A DNA stretch of 64,000 nucleotides from Martelella mediterranea (GTDB lineage: Bacteria > Pseudomonadota > Alphaproteobacteria > Rhizobiales > Rhizobiaceae). The DNA is taken from contig NZ_JAINWJ010000007.1 in NCBI RefSeq assembly GCF_021021415.1, positions 1-64,000 on the forward strand, written 5' to 3'. The notes below the pieces were generated by a model. That model saw nothing but the letters and a program-made list of their open reading frames with translations. It had not been told where the DNA came from and made no database searches. Position 1 is the stretch's first letter. Every line of letters starts with the position of its first letter. Positions 17,895-26,612 of this stretch are shown piece by piece. Made by a program: the position numbers and the translations under genes.

Positions 17895-17923
17895 TGCCGC
17901 GCGGGCCCTCCACCCGCGCGGCA
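17895..17923 (-). terminator. Terminator hairpin of the first siderophore-binding protein gene
   Basis: TGCCGCGCGGG (17895-17905) pairs perfectly with CCCGCGCGGCA (17913-17923) around a 7-base loop, 26 bases past the stop at 17950. The minus strand continues with TTTG, a short U-tract. It isolates the iron gene from rbfA downstream. Confidence 0.65.
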
Positions 17924-17949
17924 CGACACGTCAACAAGACCGGAAATGG

Positions 17950-18855
17950 TTACTGAACGTCGTAAATCCGGGCGATATCGTCGAGCATCAGGTCAGCCGC
18001 GATCACCCCGCCGGCGGTGTTCCAGATCGCGTCGGAAACGCCGTGGACCTTGCCGGCCTTGACGGCGGAGAGCGATTGCCAGAGCGGGTCCGCCAGAACC
18101 TCTTCCTCGAGCGCCTTGCCCTCGCCATTGCCGACCTCCCAGGTGAAATAGAAGATCCGGTCGCCATCCATGTCGGGAATGCTCTCCTTGCCGGTGCGGA
18201 TCGCGAATTCCTCGACATTCTGGTTTTCAGGACGCTGGAACCCGATGTCCTTCAGCAACACGCCGGAGAAACTGTCGAGCTGGTAGATGCGGATCTGGCC
18301 CGGCAGGAAGCGGATGACGGAGACTTCCTCATTCGTCGCGTCGCCGAGTTTTTCCCGGAGATCGGCGACCTTGGCATCATATTCGGCGATCACCTCCTCG
18401 CCCTTGTCGGAAAGGCCTAGCGCCTCGGCATAGAGCTCGAAATTGACCTTCCAGTCGCCGCGCAACTCGCTCGACATCACCGTCGGCGCGATCGCGGAAA
18501 GCTGGGGATAGATATCCTCCTGACGCTGGCGGTTGCCGATGATCAGGTCCGGCTGCAACGCCGCGACCAGTTCCAGATTGACCGCGCTTTCGGTCCCGAC
18601 CGGCTCGGCATCGCCCATCTGCGCCTCGATGTGATCCCACCACGGATCGCCCTGCCAGGAATTGACCGCGCCGACCGGGTGAACGCCAAGCGCAAGCAGC
18701 GCCTCGGTGCCCTCATTGGTAAGCACCACGATGCGCTCCGGCAGGTCCGGAACGGTGACGGTGCCCATGGCATCGCTCACCTCGCGGGCGGCAAGCGGGG
18801 TTGCGAGCAGGATGGCAAGGGCAGCCATTGCTGCCAATCGTATCGATCGAACCAC
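17950..18855 (-). CDS. Iron-siderophore ABC transporter periplasmic binding protein (first of two)
   Basis: A 301-residue secreted binding protein of the FecB/FhuD/BtuF fold (Peripla_BP_2). It begins with GTG at 18855, with GGAG six bases upstream, and a signal peptide ends near LAAREV. Conserved blocks are RIVVLTNEGTEALLALG, the NLELVAALQPDLIIG segment at the lobe boundary, and a C-terminal SAVKAGKVHGV. It is divergent from the FecCD-type permease operon and shares with it an intergenic region bearing two TGA-N9-TCA sites, so RirA control is likely. It resembles the second binding protein at 21737-22666 throughout (IPDMDGDRIF and IPDMDGNRIF blocks), so the two are paralogues serving one transporter. 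The ligand is probably a ferric siderophore; which one is unknown. Confidence 0.9.
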   Translation of the reverse strand: MVRSIRLAAMAALAILLATPLAAREVSDAMGTVTVPDLPERIVVLTNEGTEALLALGVHPVGAVNSWQGDPWWDHIEAQMGDAEPVGTESAVNLELVAALQPDLIIGNRQRQEDIYPQLSAIAPTVMSSELRGDWKVNFELYAEALGLSDKGEEVIAEYDAKVADLREKLGDATNEEVSVIRFLPGQIRIYQLDSFSGVLLKDIGFQRPENQNVEEFAIRTGKESIPDMDGDRIFYFTWEVGNGEGKALEEEVLADPLWQSLSAVKAGKVHGVSDAIWNTAGGVIAADLMLDDIARIYDVQ

Positions 18856-18869
18856 TGAAACTCCCTAGT

Positions 18870-18884
18870 TGAATATTGTACTCA
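18870..18884. promoter_or_regulatory. RirA iron-responsive operator, site 1 (TGA-N9-TCA)
   Basis: TGA-ATATTGTAC-TCA, 15 bases upstream of the GTG of the binding-protein gene at 17950-18855. It matches the rhizobial IRO consensus TGA-N9-TCA exactly. A second site lies 18 bases away on the permease side. Confidence 0.7.
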
Positions 18885-18902
18885 TCTTTTGGGTTTTAAA
18901 GT

Positions 18903-18917
18903 TGACCATTTCAATCA
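18903..18917. promoter_or_regulatory. RirA iron-responsive operator, site 2 (TGA-N9-TCA)
   Basis: TGA-CCATTTCAA-TCA, 33 bases before the preferred start of the permease gene at 18951. With site 1 it gives each divergent promoter its own operator. The site abuts an upstream in-frame ATG (18921), which favours the downstream start. Confidence 0.7.
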
Positions 18918-18950
18918 GCAATGTCAATCGTCGCTGCGAAAGGGAAGCCC

Positions 18951-19943
18951 GTGCGAAAGACGCTGCTGCTGTTGAGCCTGACATTGCTGATCGCCGCGAT
19001 TGCAAGCCTGCATCTCGGCGTGCGGCTCTATGGACCGGCGACGGTGTGGTCGGCCTTTTCCGGCGGCAATGACACAGCGGACATCATCATCCGCACGCTG
19101 CGCCTGCCGCGCACGCTGAACGCGATGGCGACCGGCGCGGCGCTTGCCGTCTCAGGCCTGCTGATGCAGGCGACCACCCGCAACCCGCTCGCCGAACCCG
19201 GCCTTCTGGGCGTCAATGCCGGCGCGGCCTTCGCGGTCGCCTTCGGCCTGGTGCTGTTCGGCGTGGTCTCGGTCGGCGCGATCGGCCTGCTCGCCGTCTG
19301 CGGCGCGCTTGCCGCCACCGCGCTGGTCTTCGGCCTGTCCGCAGCGCTCGGGCCGCAGGCGGGGCCAACGGGCATATTGCTGATCGGCGTCACGGTTGCC
19401 GCCATGCTTGCCTCGCTCACCCAGCTTGCGCTGCTTCTCGATGAAACCGCGCTTGAAACGCTGCTGTTCTGGCTCTCCGGCGGCTTTGCCGATCGCCCGC
19501 TTGCGCTGCTCTGGGTGGGTGTTTCGGCACTCGCGGTCGCGCTTTCCGGTTGCGCCCTTCTCGGCCCGTCGATCGATGCGCTGCGGCTTGATGACCAGAG
19601 TGCGGCCGGTATCGGCGTCGACGTGGCGCGCACGCGCATTGCCGCGCTTGCGCTTGCGGCGCTGCTTTCCGCCGGCGCGGTTGCCATGTCCGGCCCGGTC
19701 GCCTTTCTCGGACTGATCGCGCCGCATATCGCGCGCCGGCTTGCGCCGGGCCGCCCTGCCTTTCTCGGCATGGCCGTGCTCGCCATGCTGACGGGCGCGG
19801 TCATCGCGGTGCTGGCCGATATACTGGCCCGCCTGATCGTCGCCCCCGGCGAAGCGCCGATCGGCGCGGTGCTTGCCTTTGTCGGGGTGCCGTTCCTGAT
19901 CGTGCTGTTGCGCGCGAAACGGCTGCGGGAGGTTGGCGTATGA
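18951..19943 (+). CDS. Iron-siderophore ABC transporter permease (FecC/FecD type), first subunit
   Basis: A 330-residue inner-membrane permease of the FecCD/BtuC family with about ten hydrophobic segments. Family blocks present are LRLPRTLNAMATGAALAVSGL near the N-terminus, NPLAEPGLLGVNAGA, and GPVAFLGLIAPHIAR before the last helices. I prefer GTG at 18951, because AGGGA lies 6 bases upstream and the IRO ends at 18917; ATG 18921 would add ten residues. Its stop overlaps the next permease start by four bases. The two permeases form the heterodimeric channel. Confidence 0.92.
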   Translation: MRKTLLLLSLTLLIAAIASLHLGVRLYGPATVWSAFSGGNDTADIIIRTLRLPRTLNAMATGAALAVSGLLMQATTRNPLAEPGLLGVNAGAAFAVAFGLVLFGVVSVGAIGLLAVCGALAATALVFGLSAALGPQAGPTGILLIGVTVAAMLASLTQLALLLDETALETLLFWLSGGFADRPLALLWVGVSALAVALSGCALLGPSIDALRLDDQSAAGIGVDVARTRIAALALAALLSAGAVAMSGPVAFLGLIAPHIARRLAPGRPAFLGMAVLAMLTGAVIAVLADILARLIVAPGEAPIGAVLAFVGVPFLIVLLRAKRLREVGV

Positions 19944-20953
19944 ACGCCCCTGCCCTCCGCCTGACCGTGCTTGCCGCGTTGCTGGCGCTCTGCGTGATTG
20001 GTGCGACCGGTCTCGGCTCGAGCTTCATCGGGCCGGATCGGGTGATCGCCGCCCTCCTCGGCGAAGGTAGCCGTATAGACACCGTCATTGTCTGGACCCT
20101 GCGCCTGCCGCGGGTGGCGCTGGCGGTGGCGGCGGGCATGGCGCTCGGCCTTGCCGGCGCGATCCTGCAGCGGGCGCTCAGAAACCCGATGGCCGCCCCC
20201 TCGATCCTCGGCATCACAGATGGCGCGGCGCTTGGCGTCGTCACCTTCCTGTGGCTGTTTTCCGATCAGGCCAATGTGCTCACCGTCTCGATCCAGTGGC
20301 AACCGCTCGCCGCGATCATCGGCGCGCTCGCCTTCGCCGCTCTTGTGGGGCTGCTGACGCTCGCCGATACCCGCCGCCGCGATCCCGTGCGCGTGATCCT
20401 CTACGGCATTGCGCTCTCAGCACTCGCCAAGGCCGCCGTCACGCTGATGATGATCATCGGCCCGGTCTATCGCGCCAGCCAGGCCTTGCAATGGATCACC
20501 GGCTCGGTCAGCGCCGCCCACTGGTTCGATGTCGGCGTGGTGATGCTCGGCCTCGCGGCGGCTGTCCCCGTGCTGATCTTTATGCGCCTGCCGATGCGCC
20601 AGATCGTGCTCGACGCCCAGACGGCGGCGACCACCGGTTTTTCGGTCGACCGAAACCGGATCGCGCTGATGGTGCTTTCGGTTCTGCTGACGGCGCTGGC
20701 GATCTCGCAGGTCGGCGCGATCGGTTTCGTCGGGCTTATCGCGCCGCACGCCGCGCGGCTCTTTCACGGCCAGTTCGCCGCCGGCTATCTGGTCGCGACC
20801 GCCCTGATCGGCGGCATGCTGGTGCTGGTTGCCGATACGCTCGCCCGCACCATCGCCAGCCCGCTGGAACTGCCGGCGGGCGCGGTCACCGCGCTGATCG
20901 GCGCGCCGCTTTTTCTCATGCTTATCCTCAGGAGCCAGCGCAGCAATGTCTAA
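19940..20953 (+). CDS. Iron-siderophore ABC transporter permease (FecC/FecD type), second subunit
   Basis: A 337-residue FecCD-family permease, homologous to the subunit just upstream. It shows LRLPRVALAVAAGMALGLAGA, NPMAAPSILGITDGAALG and GAIGFVGLIAPHAAR, which include the segment that contacts the ATPase. The start overlaps the preceding stop (ATGA) and its stop overlaps the ATPase start by 8 bases, so all three genes are translationally coupled and probably made in equal amounts. Confidence 0.93.
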   Translation: MNAPALRLTVLAALLALCVIGATGLGSSFIGPDRVIAALLGEGSRIDTVIVWTLRLPRVALAVAAGMALGLAGAILQRALRNPMAAPSILGITDGAALGVVTFLWLFSDQANVLTVSIQWQPLAAIIGALAFAALVGLLTLADTRRRDPVRVILYGIALSALAKAAVTLMMIIGPVYRASQALQWITGSVSAAHWFDVGVVMLGLAAAVPVLIFMRLPMRQIVLDAQTAATTGFSVDRNRIALMVLSVLLTALAISQVGAIGFVGLIAPHAARLFHGQFAAGYLVATALIGGMLVLVADTLARTIASPLELPAGAVTALIGAPLFLMLILRSQRSNV

Positions 20954-21740
20954 GCCGCTTGCCGAAATGTCCACGCTTTCCGCCCATTATGACGGGTTCA
21001 CCGCGCTCGATGCGATCGACCTCACGCTGCCGGAGCAAAAGATCATCGCCTTTTGCGGGCCGAACGGCAGCGGCAAATCCACCGCGCTCAAGGTGTTGCG
21101 CGCGCTCCATGCGCCAAGCAGCGGCGAGGCGGAGGTGGCAGGTCAAGCGCTTGACGACTGGACGCCGCGCGCGCTGGCCCGCGAAATCGCGATGCTCAGC
21201 CAGTCGCCGGATGCGCCGGAAGATATGACCGTGTTCGATCTCGCCATGCTCGGCCGCTATTCCCGCCGCAGCCGGTTTTCCGGCCCGTCGGCCGAAGACC
21301 GACGCGCGGTCGAAAACGCGCTCAGAACCACGGGCATGGAGGCGCTTGCCGGGCGCAGCATCGGCCAGCTTTCGGGCGGACAGGTGCAGCGCGCCTGGAT
21401 CGCGATGACGCTGGCGCAGGACGCGCCGCGCATCTTCCTCGACGAGCCGACCAACCATCTCGATATCGCCCACGCGCTCGAAATCCTGGATCTGCTGGTG
21501 ATGCTGAACCGGCGTGAACAACGCAGCTTCGTGATCGTGTTGCACGATCTGAACCACGCGCTGCGCTATGCCGATCACGTTGTGCTGTTCGAAAACGGCG
21601 GCATCGCCGCCGAAGGCGCGACCCGCGACGTGCTGACCGAAGAGCGGATCAGTTCCGTATTCGATATCGACTGCCGGATATTGCCGCTGCCGGAAACCGA
21701 CCTGCCGGTGATCGTGCCGCTTTCGCGACAGTCGACTTAG
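20946..21740 (+). CDS. Iron-siderophore ABC transporter ATPase (FecE/FepC type)
   Basis: A 264-residue single-domain ABC ATPase. Walker A is GPNGSGKST (about residues 38-46), the Q-loop is in MLSQSPDAPEDM, the signature is LSGGQVQRAWIAM, Walker B RIFLDEPTNHLD, and the switch His is in VLHDLNHALRYADHV. It energises the two FecCD-type permeases. Its TAG overlaps tail-to-tail with the TAA of the second binding-protein gene, which is transcribed towards it, so the cluster has no room for a terminator between them. Confidence 0.94.
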   Translation: MSKPLAEMSTLSAHYDGFTALDAIDLTLPEQKIIAFCGPNGSGKSTALKVLRALHAPSSGEAEVAGQALDDWTPRALAREIAMLSQSPDAPEDMTVFDLAMLGRYSRRSRFSGPSAEDRRAVENALRTTGMEALAGRSIGQLSGGQVQRAWIAMTLAQDAPRIFLDEPTNHLDIAHALEILDLLVMLNRREQRSFVIVLHDLNHALRYADHVVLFENGGIAAEGATRDVLTEERISSVFDIDCRILPLPETDLPVIVPLSRQST

Positions 21741-22666
21741 TCCGAGGCTGCCTCCGCCGGCGGCAGTTCCACGCCGTAGACCTCGGCGAGGTCGTCCAGC
21801 ATTTCCTGCGCGGCGAACCAGCCGCCGGCCGTTGCCCACACGCCGTCATCGACCTCATGGACCCGGCCATCCTGTACCGCCGAAAGCCGCGACCAGAGCG
21901 GGTCGGAGAGGAACTCCTCAGCCATCGCATCGCCCTTGCCGTCGCCGGTGTCATAGGTCAGCCAGAATATCCGGTTGCCATCCATGTCGGGAATGCTTTC
22001 GCGACCGACCGCGAGCGACAGTCCATCGGCATCCTGTTGGGGCGGACGGGTGAAGCCGGCATCGGCCAGGACATGGCCAAGGAAGCTGCCCTTGAGGTAG
22101 AGATAGGTCTGTCCCGGCACGAAGCGCACCACGGACAGGCTCTCGCCGGCATTGTCGCCGAGACCGTCCTTCAGGGCCTCAACCCGCGTCTCGTAGCTGG
22201 CGAGCGCCGCCTCGCCCTCGCCCTCGCGGTTCAGCACATCGGCGACGAAGGCGAAATTATCCTTCCAGGCGCCAAGCCCTTCGATGAACACCGTCGGCGC
22301 AATCGCCGAGAGCTGACCGTAAATCTCCTCGTCGCGCTTGCGGCTGCCGATGATCAAGTCGGGCTCGAGCGCGGCCACCAGTTCGACATTGACGGCAAGC
22401 TCTGTTCCGAGCACCTCGGTTCCCTCAAGCCTGTCGCCAAGATGCGGATACCACGGATCGCCATACCAAGATTGCGGCGCGCCGACCGGGGTGACGCCGA
22501 GCGCGAGTGCGGCCTCGGTCGTCTCGTTGGTCAGCGTGATCACCCTGAGCGGCGCGTCCGGCACCTCCGTCGTGCCCATGGCATGGTCGATCACCTGCCC
22601 GGCGAATGCGACGCCGCCGGAAAGGGAGATGGAAAGAACGGCGGATGCGAGAATGCGCGACTGCAT
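21737..22666 (-). CDS. Iron-siderophore ABC transporter periplasmic binding protein (second of two)
   Basis: A 309-residue Peripla_BP_2 binding protein with a signal peptide (cleavage near GGVAFAGQ). The ATG at 22666 has AGGGG about 6 bases upstream; an upstream start (22726) would put 20 extra residues before the signal peptide and would lie upstream of the iron operator. It shares TLTNETTEAALALGV, NVELVAALEPDLIIGSRKR and IPDMDGNRIF with the first binding protein. It converges on the ATPase gene and has its own TGA-N9-TCA operator at 22702-22716. Two binding proteins around one transporter suggest that two related siderophores, or the same one at different affinity, are taken up. Confidence 0.9.
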   Translation of the reverse strand: MQSRILASAVLSISLSGGVAFAGQVIDHAMGTTEVPDAPLRVITLTNETTEAALALGVTPVGAPQSWYGDPWYPHLGDRLEGTEVLGTELAVNVELVAALEPDLIIGSRKRDEEIYGQLSAIAPTVFIEGLGAWKDNFAFVADVLNREGEGEAALASYETRVEALKDGLGDNAGESLSVVRFVPGQTYLYLKGSFLGHVLADAGFTRPPQQDADGLSLAVGRESIPDMDGNRIFWLTYDTGDGKGDAMAEEFLSDPLWSRLSAVQDGRVHEVDDGVWATAGGWFAAQEMLDDLAEVYGVELPPAEAASD

Positions 22667-22701
22667 GATAACCCCTGCTGGTTGCGAACAGGCGCAATAG
22701 T

Positions 22702-22716
22702 TGAGTGAAATAGTCA
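22702..22716. promoter_or_regulatory. RirA iron-responsive operator, site 3 (TGA-N9-TCA)
   Basis: TGA-GTGAAATAG-TCA, 36 bases upstream of the ATG of the second binding-protein gene. It is an exact match to the IRO consensus in the 75-base gap before the GH43 gene's stop. Confidence 0.7.
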
Positions 22717-22741
22717 TCATTGTCAATCGAGCGGGCCACCC

Positions 22742-24409
22742 TCAATCGCGAAGCTCGTAATCGAACCAGGCGAAATCGGCGTGGTGTCCGCGGCCGCCGG
22801 TGTCATAGGCCGCCATGCCGACAAAGGCGCCGGTGAAATTATTGCCCTCGCCCACGCCCGCCTCATCGGAAAGGATCGTGGCGTCAAGCACCGGCCCGAT
22901 ATCGCGCCACGCGCCCTCGCCGCTGCGCCAGGAAAACTGCAACGCCGCCTTGTCGACCGTGACCCGAAGTTCCAGCGGTCCATCCGGCACCGGCTCGGGA
23001 TCGCAGCCGAAGACCGTCTTGCCAAACGGAAAATCGCCGAGCGCCGACATGATCCGCAACGCCCTTCTGCCGTCATCCTCGCGGCAGACGGCGAGGAAAT
23101 GGTGCTGGGCCATGTTGTACCAGCACATCAGCCCGGCGAAGGTCTGGAAGTCGATCGGATCGAACTCGATCTCGGTGGTCGCCGTGAAGCGATGCTCCGT
23201 CTGACGGCGGGCGAGCATGGCGTTTTCGAACACATTGCCCGGCGACATCCGGCCGAATATGCGCAAGTGACCCGGCCGGGCATCGAGCGAGAACATCCGC
23301 TCCGGCTCCGGGCTGCGCAGCCACTGGAAGTCGGTGGGCAGCGGGCCGGGTGCGAACCGGGTGCGCACCGCAGGCGCTTCGAACGGCGCGGGCTCAAGCC
23401 CTTTCGGCGCGGGCGTGATCAGGCTTGTCGGCGCATGGCCGCCCTCGGCGAGGTAGAGCCAGCCGTCATCGCGCCATTCCATTTTCTGGATGCCGGTTTC
23501 GCGCCCCATCTGCGAGCGGCGGCGCTCGTTTTCCTCGCCCGGCAGGCCCCGGCGAAAAGCGGCCTTGCCCTCGTCCCACGACACCTCGACCGGGCGCGAG
23601 CAGAGATGCACCATATAGGTCTCGCCCGCCTGCGTTTCGACGATATCGGCATGGCCGCAGCGCTGCAGCGGCGCGTCCGGCGCATCGAATGTGGTCAGCA
23701 CGTGGGTATTCGGATGCATCTCATAGGGGCCGAGAAGATCGCGCGAGCGGGCAAGCGTCACCGCATGCTCATAGCCCGTGCCGCCCTCGGCCGTCATCAG
23801 ATAGTACCAGCCATTACGGTGATAGAGATGCGGAGCCTCGGTCAGCTTGCGCTCGGATCCCCGGAAGATGTTGTGGATCGGACCGACGAGCTTTTGCCCC
23901 TCGACATCGTACTCCTGCAGCACGATCCCGGCGAACTGGTCGCCATGACCTTTCTGGCGGTGGTCCCAGAGCATGTTCAGCAGATATTTCCGACCATCCG
24001 GCGCGTGAAACAGCGAGGCATCGAAGCCGCTGGCATTGAGATAGACGCGGTCCGACCAAGGGCCTTCCACCGACGGCGCGGTGGTGAGGTAATTCGGCGC
24101 GTCCTTGAAGCTGCCGGAAATGCGCTTCACGTCGGTGTAGACCAGCCAGAACAGCCCATCCGCATGCGTCAGGCACGGCGCCCAGATGCCGCCGCTGTCG
24201 CAATTGCCGCGCATGTCGAGCAGGCCGGCGCGGTTCAGCGGACGCGCCGCCAACTGCCAGTTGGCGAGATCGCGGGAGTGATGGATCTGCACGCCGGGAT
24301 ACCATTCGAAGGTCGATGTCGCGATATAGTAATCATCGCCGACGCGGCAGATCGATGGATCGGGATTGAAGCCCGGCAATATGGGGTTCCTGATACCGTT
24401 ATCCGTCAT
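22742..24409 (-). CDS. Glycoside hydrolase family 43, beta-xylosidase-like
   Basis: A 555-residue two-domain enzyme without signal peptide, so cytoplasmic. The N-terminal five-bladed propeller keeps the three GH43 carboxylates: Asp17 in NPDPS (general base), the Asp of FDASLF near 131 (pKa modulator) and the Glu of TEAPHLY near 191 (general acid). The C-terminal beta-sandwich (from about 340) is the domain that closes the active site in XynB-type beta-xylosidases. GGGAGG precedes the ATG. It probably splits short xylo- or arabino-oligosaccharides after import. No transporter or regulator for these sugars sits next to it. Confidence 0.9.
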   Translation of the reverse strand: MTDNGIRNPILPGFNPDPSICRVGDDYYIATSTFEWYPGVQIHHSRDLANWQLAARPLNRAGLLDMRGNCDSGGIWAPCLTHADGLFWLVYTDVKRISGSFKDAPNYLTTAPSVEGPWSDRVYLNASGFDASLFHAPDGRKYLLNMLWDHRQKGHGDQFAGIVLQEYDVEGQKLVGPIHNIFRGSERKLTEAPHLYHRNGWYYLMTAEGGTGYEHAVTLARSRDLLGPYEMHPNTHVLTTFDAPDAPLQRCGHADIVETQAGETYMVHLCSRPVEVSWDEGKAAFRRGLPGEENERRRSQMGRETGIQKMEWRDDGWLYLAEGGHAPTSLITPAPKGLEPAPFEAPAVRTRFAPGPLPTDFQWLRSPEPERMFSLDARPGHLRIFGRMSPGNVFENAMLARRQTEHRFTATTEIEFDPIDFQTFAGLMCWYNMAQHHFLAVCREDDGRRALRIMSALGDFPFGKTVFGCDPEPVPDGPLELRVTVDKAALQFSWRSGEGAWRDIGPVLDATILSDEAGVGEGNNFTGAFVGMAAYDTGGRGHHADFAWFDYELRD

Positions 24410-24608
24410 GATGTCCTCCCGAAAGGTTCCTCAACCGCTGGCCGCAAAGAGGCCAGCAAAAACTCTCCCGCCCTGCTTAAATCGTTTCGCAGACAATTGG
24501 TATCGTCGCGTGGCCTAAATCCGCTGTTACACCGGACGGTCGACACGGGTTGACGGCGGCGGCCGTTCGCGACAAACCTCGCTGCCACTGGAAATGACGG
24601 AGACGACG

Positions 24609-25964
24609 ATGCACGCATGGGAAAAACAAGGGATGGAGAACGTCTTTCCGGGCTTTTCCGATTTCGCCTCGCTGGATGAGATCGGCCCGATCGTGCTCTC
24701 CCACGGCGACGGCATTTACGTCATCGATGTCGATGGCAGACGCTATCTCGATGCCAATTCCGGCCTCTGGAACAATGTCGCCGGCTTCAACCATCAGGGC
24801 CTGATCGACGCGCTGTGCGCCCAGGCGCAGCGCTTCCCCGGCTACCATTCCTTCTTCGGCCGGATCGCCGATGTCACGGTCGAGCTATCGCGCCGGCTGA
24901 TCGGCCTGTCGCCGTTCGAGGATGGCAAGGTCTACTACACCAATTCGGGCTCCGAGGCGAACGACACCATGGTCAAGATGCTGTGGATGATCAACCGCGC
25001 CAGGGGCGAGCCGGAGCGGCGCAAGATCATCACCCGCCACAATGCCTATCATGGCGTCACCATTGCCACCGCCTCGATGACGGGCAAGCCCTATAATGCC
25101 GAATTCGGCCTGCCGCTGCCCGGCTTTCTCCATGCCGATTGCCCGCATTTCTGGCGTTACGGCCTGCCGGAGGAAAGCGAGGAGGACTTCACCCAGCGCA
25201 TGGCGCGCAACCTCGAAGACCTGATCGAGCGCGAGGGGCCGGAAACCATCGCCGGCATGTTTGCCGAACCGGTGCAGGGCGCCGGCGGCGTGATCCCGCC
25301 CTCGAAGGGCTATTTCCAGGCAATCCGCCCGATCCTCAGGAAATACGGCATCCCGCTGATCGCCGACGAGGTGATCTGCGGCTTTGGGCGGCTTGGCGAA
25401 ATGTGGGGCAGCGATCGCTACGCCATGGAACCGGACGCGATCATCGCGTCGAAATGCCTGACGGCCGGCTATTATCCGATGGGCGCGGTCATTCTCGGCG
25501 AAGCGTTGTCAGCCGCACTGATGGAGGCGTCCGATCGCTTCGGCGAGTTCCCCCATGGCTTCACCGCCGCCGGCAGCCCGCTCGGCAGCGCGGTGGCGCT
25601 GAAGGCGCTGGACGTTATCGAGAATGAGGGGCTGATCGACAATGTCCGCGCGCTTACCCCGCACTTTCAGGAGCGGCTCGGCCGGTTCGCCGACCACCCT
25701 CACGCCGGCGAGGTGCGCGGCGTCGGGTTCATGGGTGCAATCGAAATCGTTGCGGACAAAGCCACCAAGACAGGTTTCGCCAGCAAGATCGGCATCTCCG
25801 AAAAGATCGCCAACAAGGCGCTTCAAAACGGGTTGATCTGCCGACCGCTCGGCGCCTCCGTCGTGCTGGCGCCGCCCTTCATCATCACCCGTCAGGAAAT
25901 GGACGGGATGTTCGATACGCTGGAAAAGACCATCGCAGAGGTGTTTGCCGACGTCCGATCCTAG
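24609..25964 (+). CDS. Class III (omega) aminotransferase
   Basis: A 451-residue PLP enzyme of the fold-type I class III aminotransferases (aspartate aminotransferase family). The cofactor lysine is Lys282 in IIASKCLTAGYYPMGA, the preceding Asp is in LIADEVICGFGRLG, and NSGSEAND and AYHGVT bind the phosphate. The ATG at 24609 has GGAG six bases upstream; ATG 24594 would add five residues without an SD. The closest functional groups I recall are omega-amino acid:pyruvate, putrescine and taurine aminotransferases; the exact amine donor is undecided. It is divergent from GH43 and converges on rirA. Confidence 0.9.
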   Translation: MHAWEKQGMENVFPGFSDFASLDEIGPIVLSHGDGIYVIDVDGRRYLDANSGLWNNVAGFNHQGLIDALCAQAQRFPGYHSFFGRIADVTVELSRRLIGLSPFEDGKVYYTNSGSEANDTMVKMLWMINRARGEPERRKIITRHNAYHGVTIATASMTGKPYNAEFGLPLPGFLHADCPHFWRYGLPEESEEDFTQRMARNLEDLIEREGPETIAGMFAEPVQGAGGVIPPSKGYFQAIRPILRKYGIPLIADEVICGFGRLGEMWGSDRYAMEPDAIIASKCLTAGYYPMGAVILGEALSAALMEASDRFGEFPHGFTAAGSPLGSAVALKALDVIENEGLIDNVRALTPHFQERLGRFADHPHAGEVRGVGFMGAIEIVADKATKTGFASKIGISEKIANKALQNGLICRPLGASVVLAPPFIITRQEMDGMFDTLEKTIAEVFADVRS

Positions 25965-25982
25965 ATCGGCAACGGCTAAGCT

Positions 25983-26450
25983 TCAGGCCGCGGACTGTTC
26001 GGTCTTGCGGTCTTCCTCGATGTTGAGCAGCTTGAAGATGTCCGTGCGGCGGCGCACGAGATCGGCGATCGTGTATTTCGCCAGAACCGCGAAGAAGGCG
26101 TTGAGCGCCTCGCGCAGCGCGGAATTGAAGCCGCAGCTATCCACCAGCGGGCAATCCGTTTCGGCCCCGACTTCGAAACATTCCGCCATGGCGAAATTTT
26201 CTTCCGTTACCCGCACCACATCGAACAGGGTGATTTCGGTTGCGGGACGGCCAAGGCGGACGCCGCCATTACGGCCACGAACGGTATCCATGATGCCGGC
26301 CTTGTGCAGCGGCTGGATGATCTTGAACAGGAACAGCTCGGAAACGCCGTAGGCCTTCGCGATCTCCGGCACGCGGCTCAGCTTGCCGTCATTGGCGGCG
26401 CAATACATCAGCATCCGAACCGCGTAATTTGTCTGCTTTGTCAGGCGCAT
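25983..26450 (-). CDS. rirA: Rhizobial iron regulator, Rrf2 family
   Basis: A 155-residue Rrf2-type repressor that I recognise as RirA: the N-terminus MRLTKQTNYAVRMLMYCAA and the block YGVSELFLFKI are characteristic. Its winged helix-turn-helix is followed by three cysteines (Cys91, Cys100, Cys106) that hold an iron-sulfur cluster. Known RirA proteins use the cluster to sense iron and repress uptake genes through TGA-N9-TCA operators; five such sites occur by iron genes in this window. AAAGAGGAG precedes the ATG at 26450; a longer reading to 26513 is not needed. The divergent region to the ferric-binding protein gene contains an operator, so it may also regulate itself. Confidence 0.95.
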   Translation of the reverse strand: MRLTKQTNYAVRMLMYCAANDGKLSRVPEIAKAYGVSELFLFKIIQPLHKAGIMDTVRGRNGGVRLGRPATEITLFDVVRVTEENFAMAECFEVGAETDCPLVDSCGFNSALREALNAFFAVLAKYTIADLVRRRTDIFKLLNIEEDRKTEQSAA

Positions 26451-26571
26451 GCCGTGCTCCTCTTTAGAATCTTTCCACGTTATAGCGCCTTTGGCTCTTT
26501 TGAACAATTCCAAAAGAAGAAATTTTCACTCAAGTCTTCCAGCGCATGGTTGACAGGGTCCGGCTATTACC

Positions 26572-26586
26572 TGATTACAATACTCA
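26572..26586. promoter_or_regulatory. RirA iron-responsive operator, site 4 (TGA-N9-TCA)
   Basis: TGA-TTACAATAC-TCA, 27 bases before the ATG of the ferric-iron binding protein gene and in the divergent region shared with rirA. Confidence 0.7.
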
Positions 26587-26612
26587 AGATATCAGATCAC
26601 AGGGAGAAGCAA

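Noticed and set aside
19028-20302. Long minus-strand frame over the siderophore permease genes
   Set aside because: Composition (Arg, Ala, Ser, Pro) is that of an antisense frame; the plus-strand permeases overlap and are clearly coded.
22781-24553. A 590-codon plus-strand frame over the GH43 gene
   Set aside because: Antisense to a gene with all three GH43 catalytic residues.
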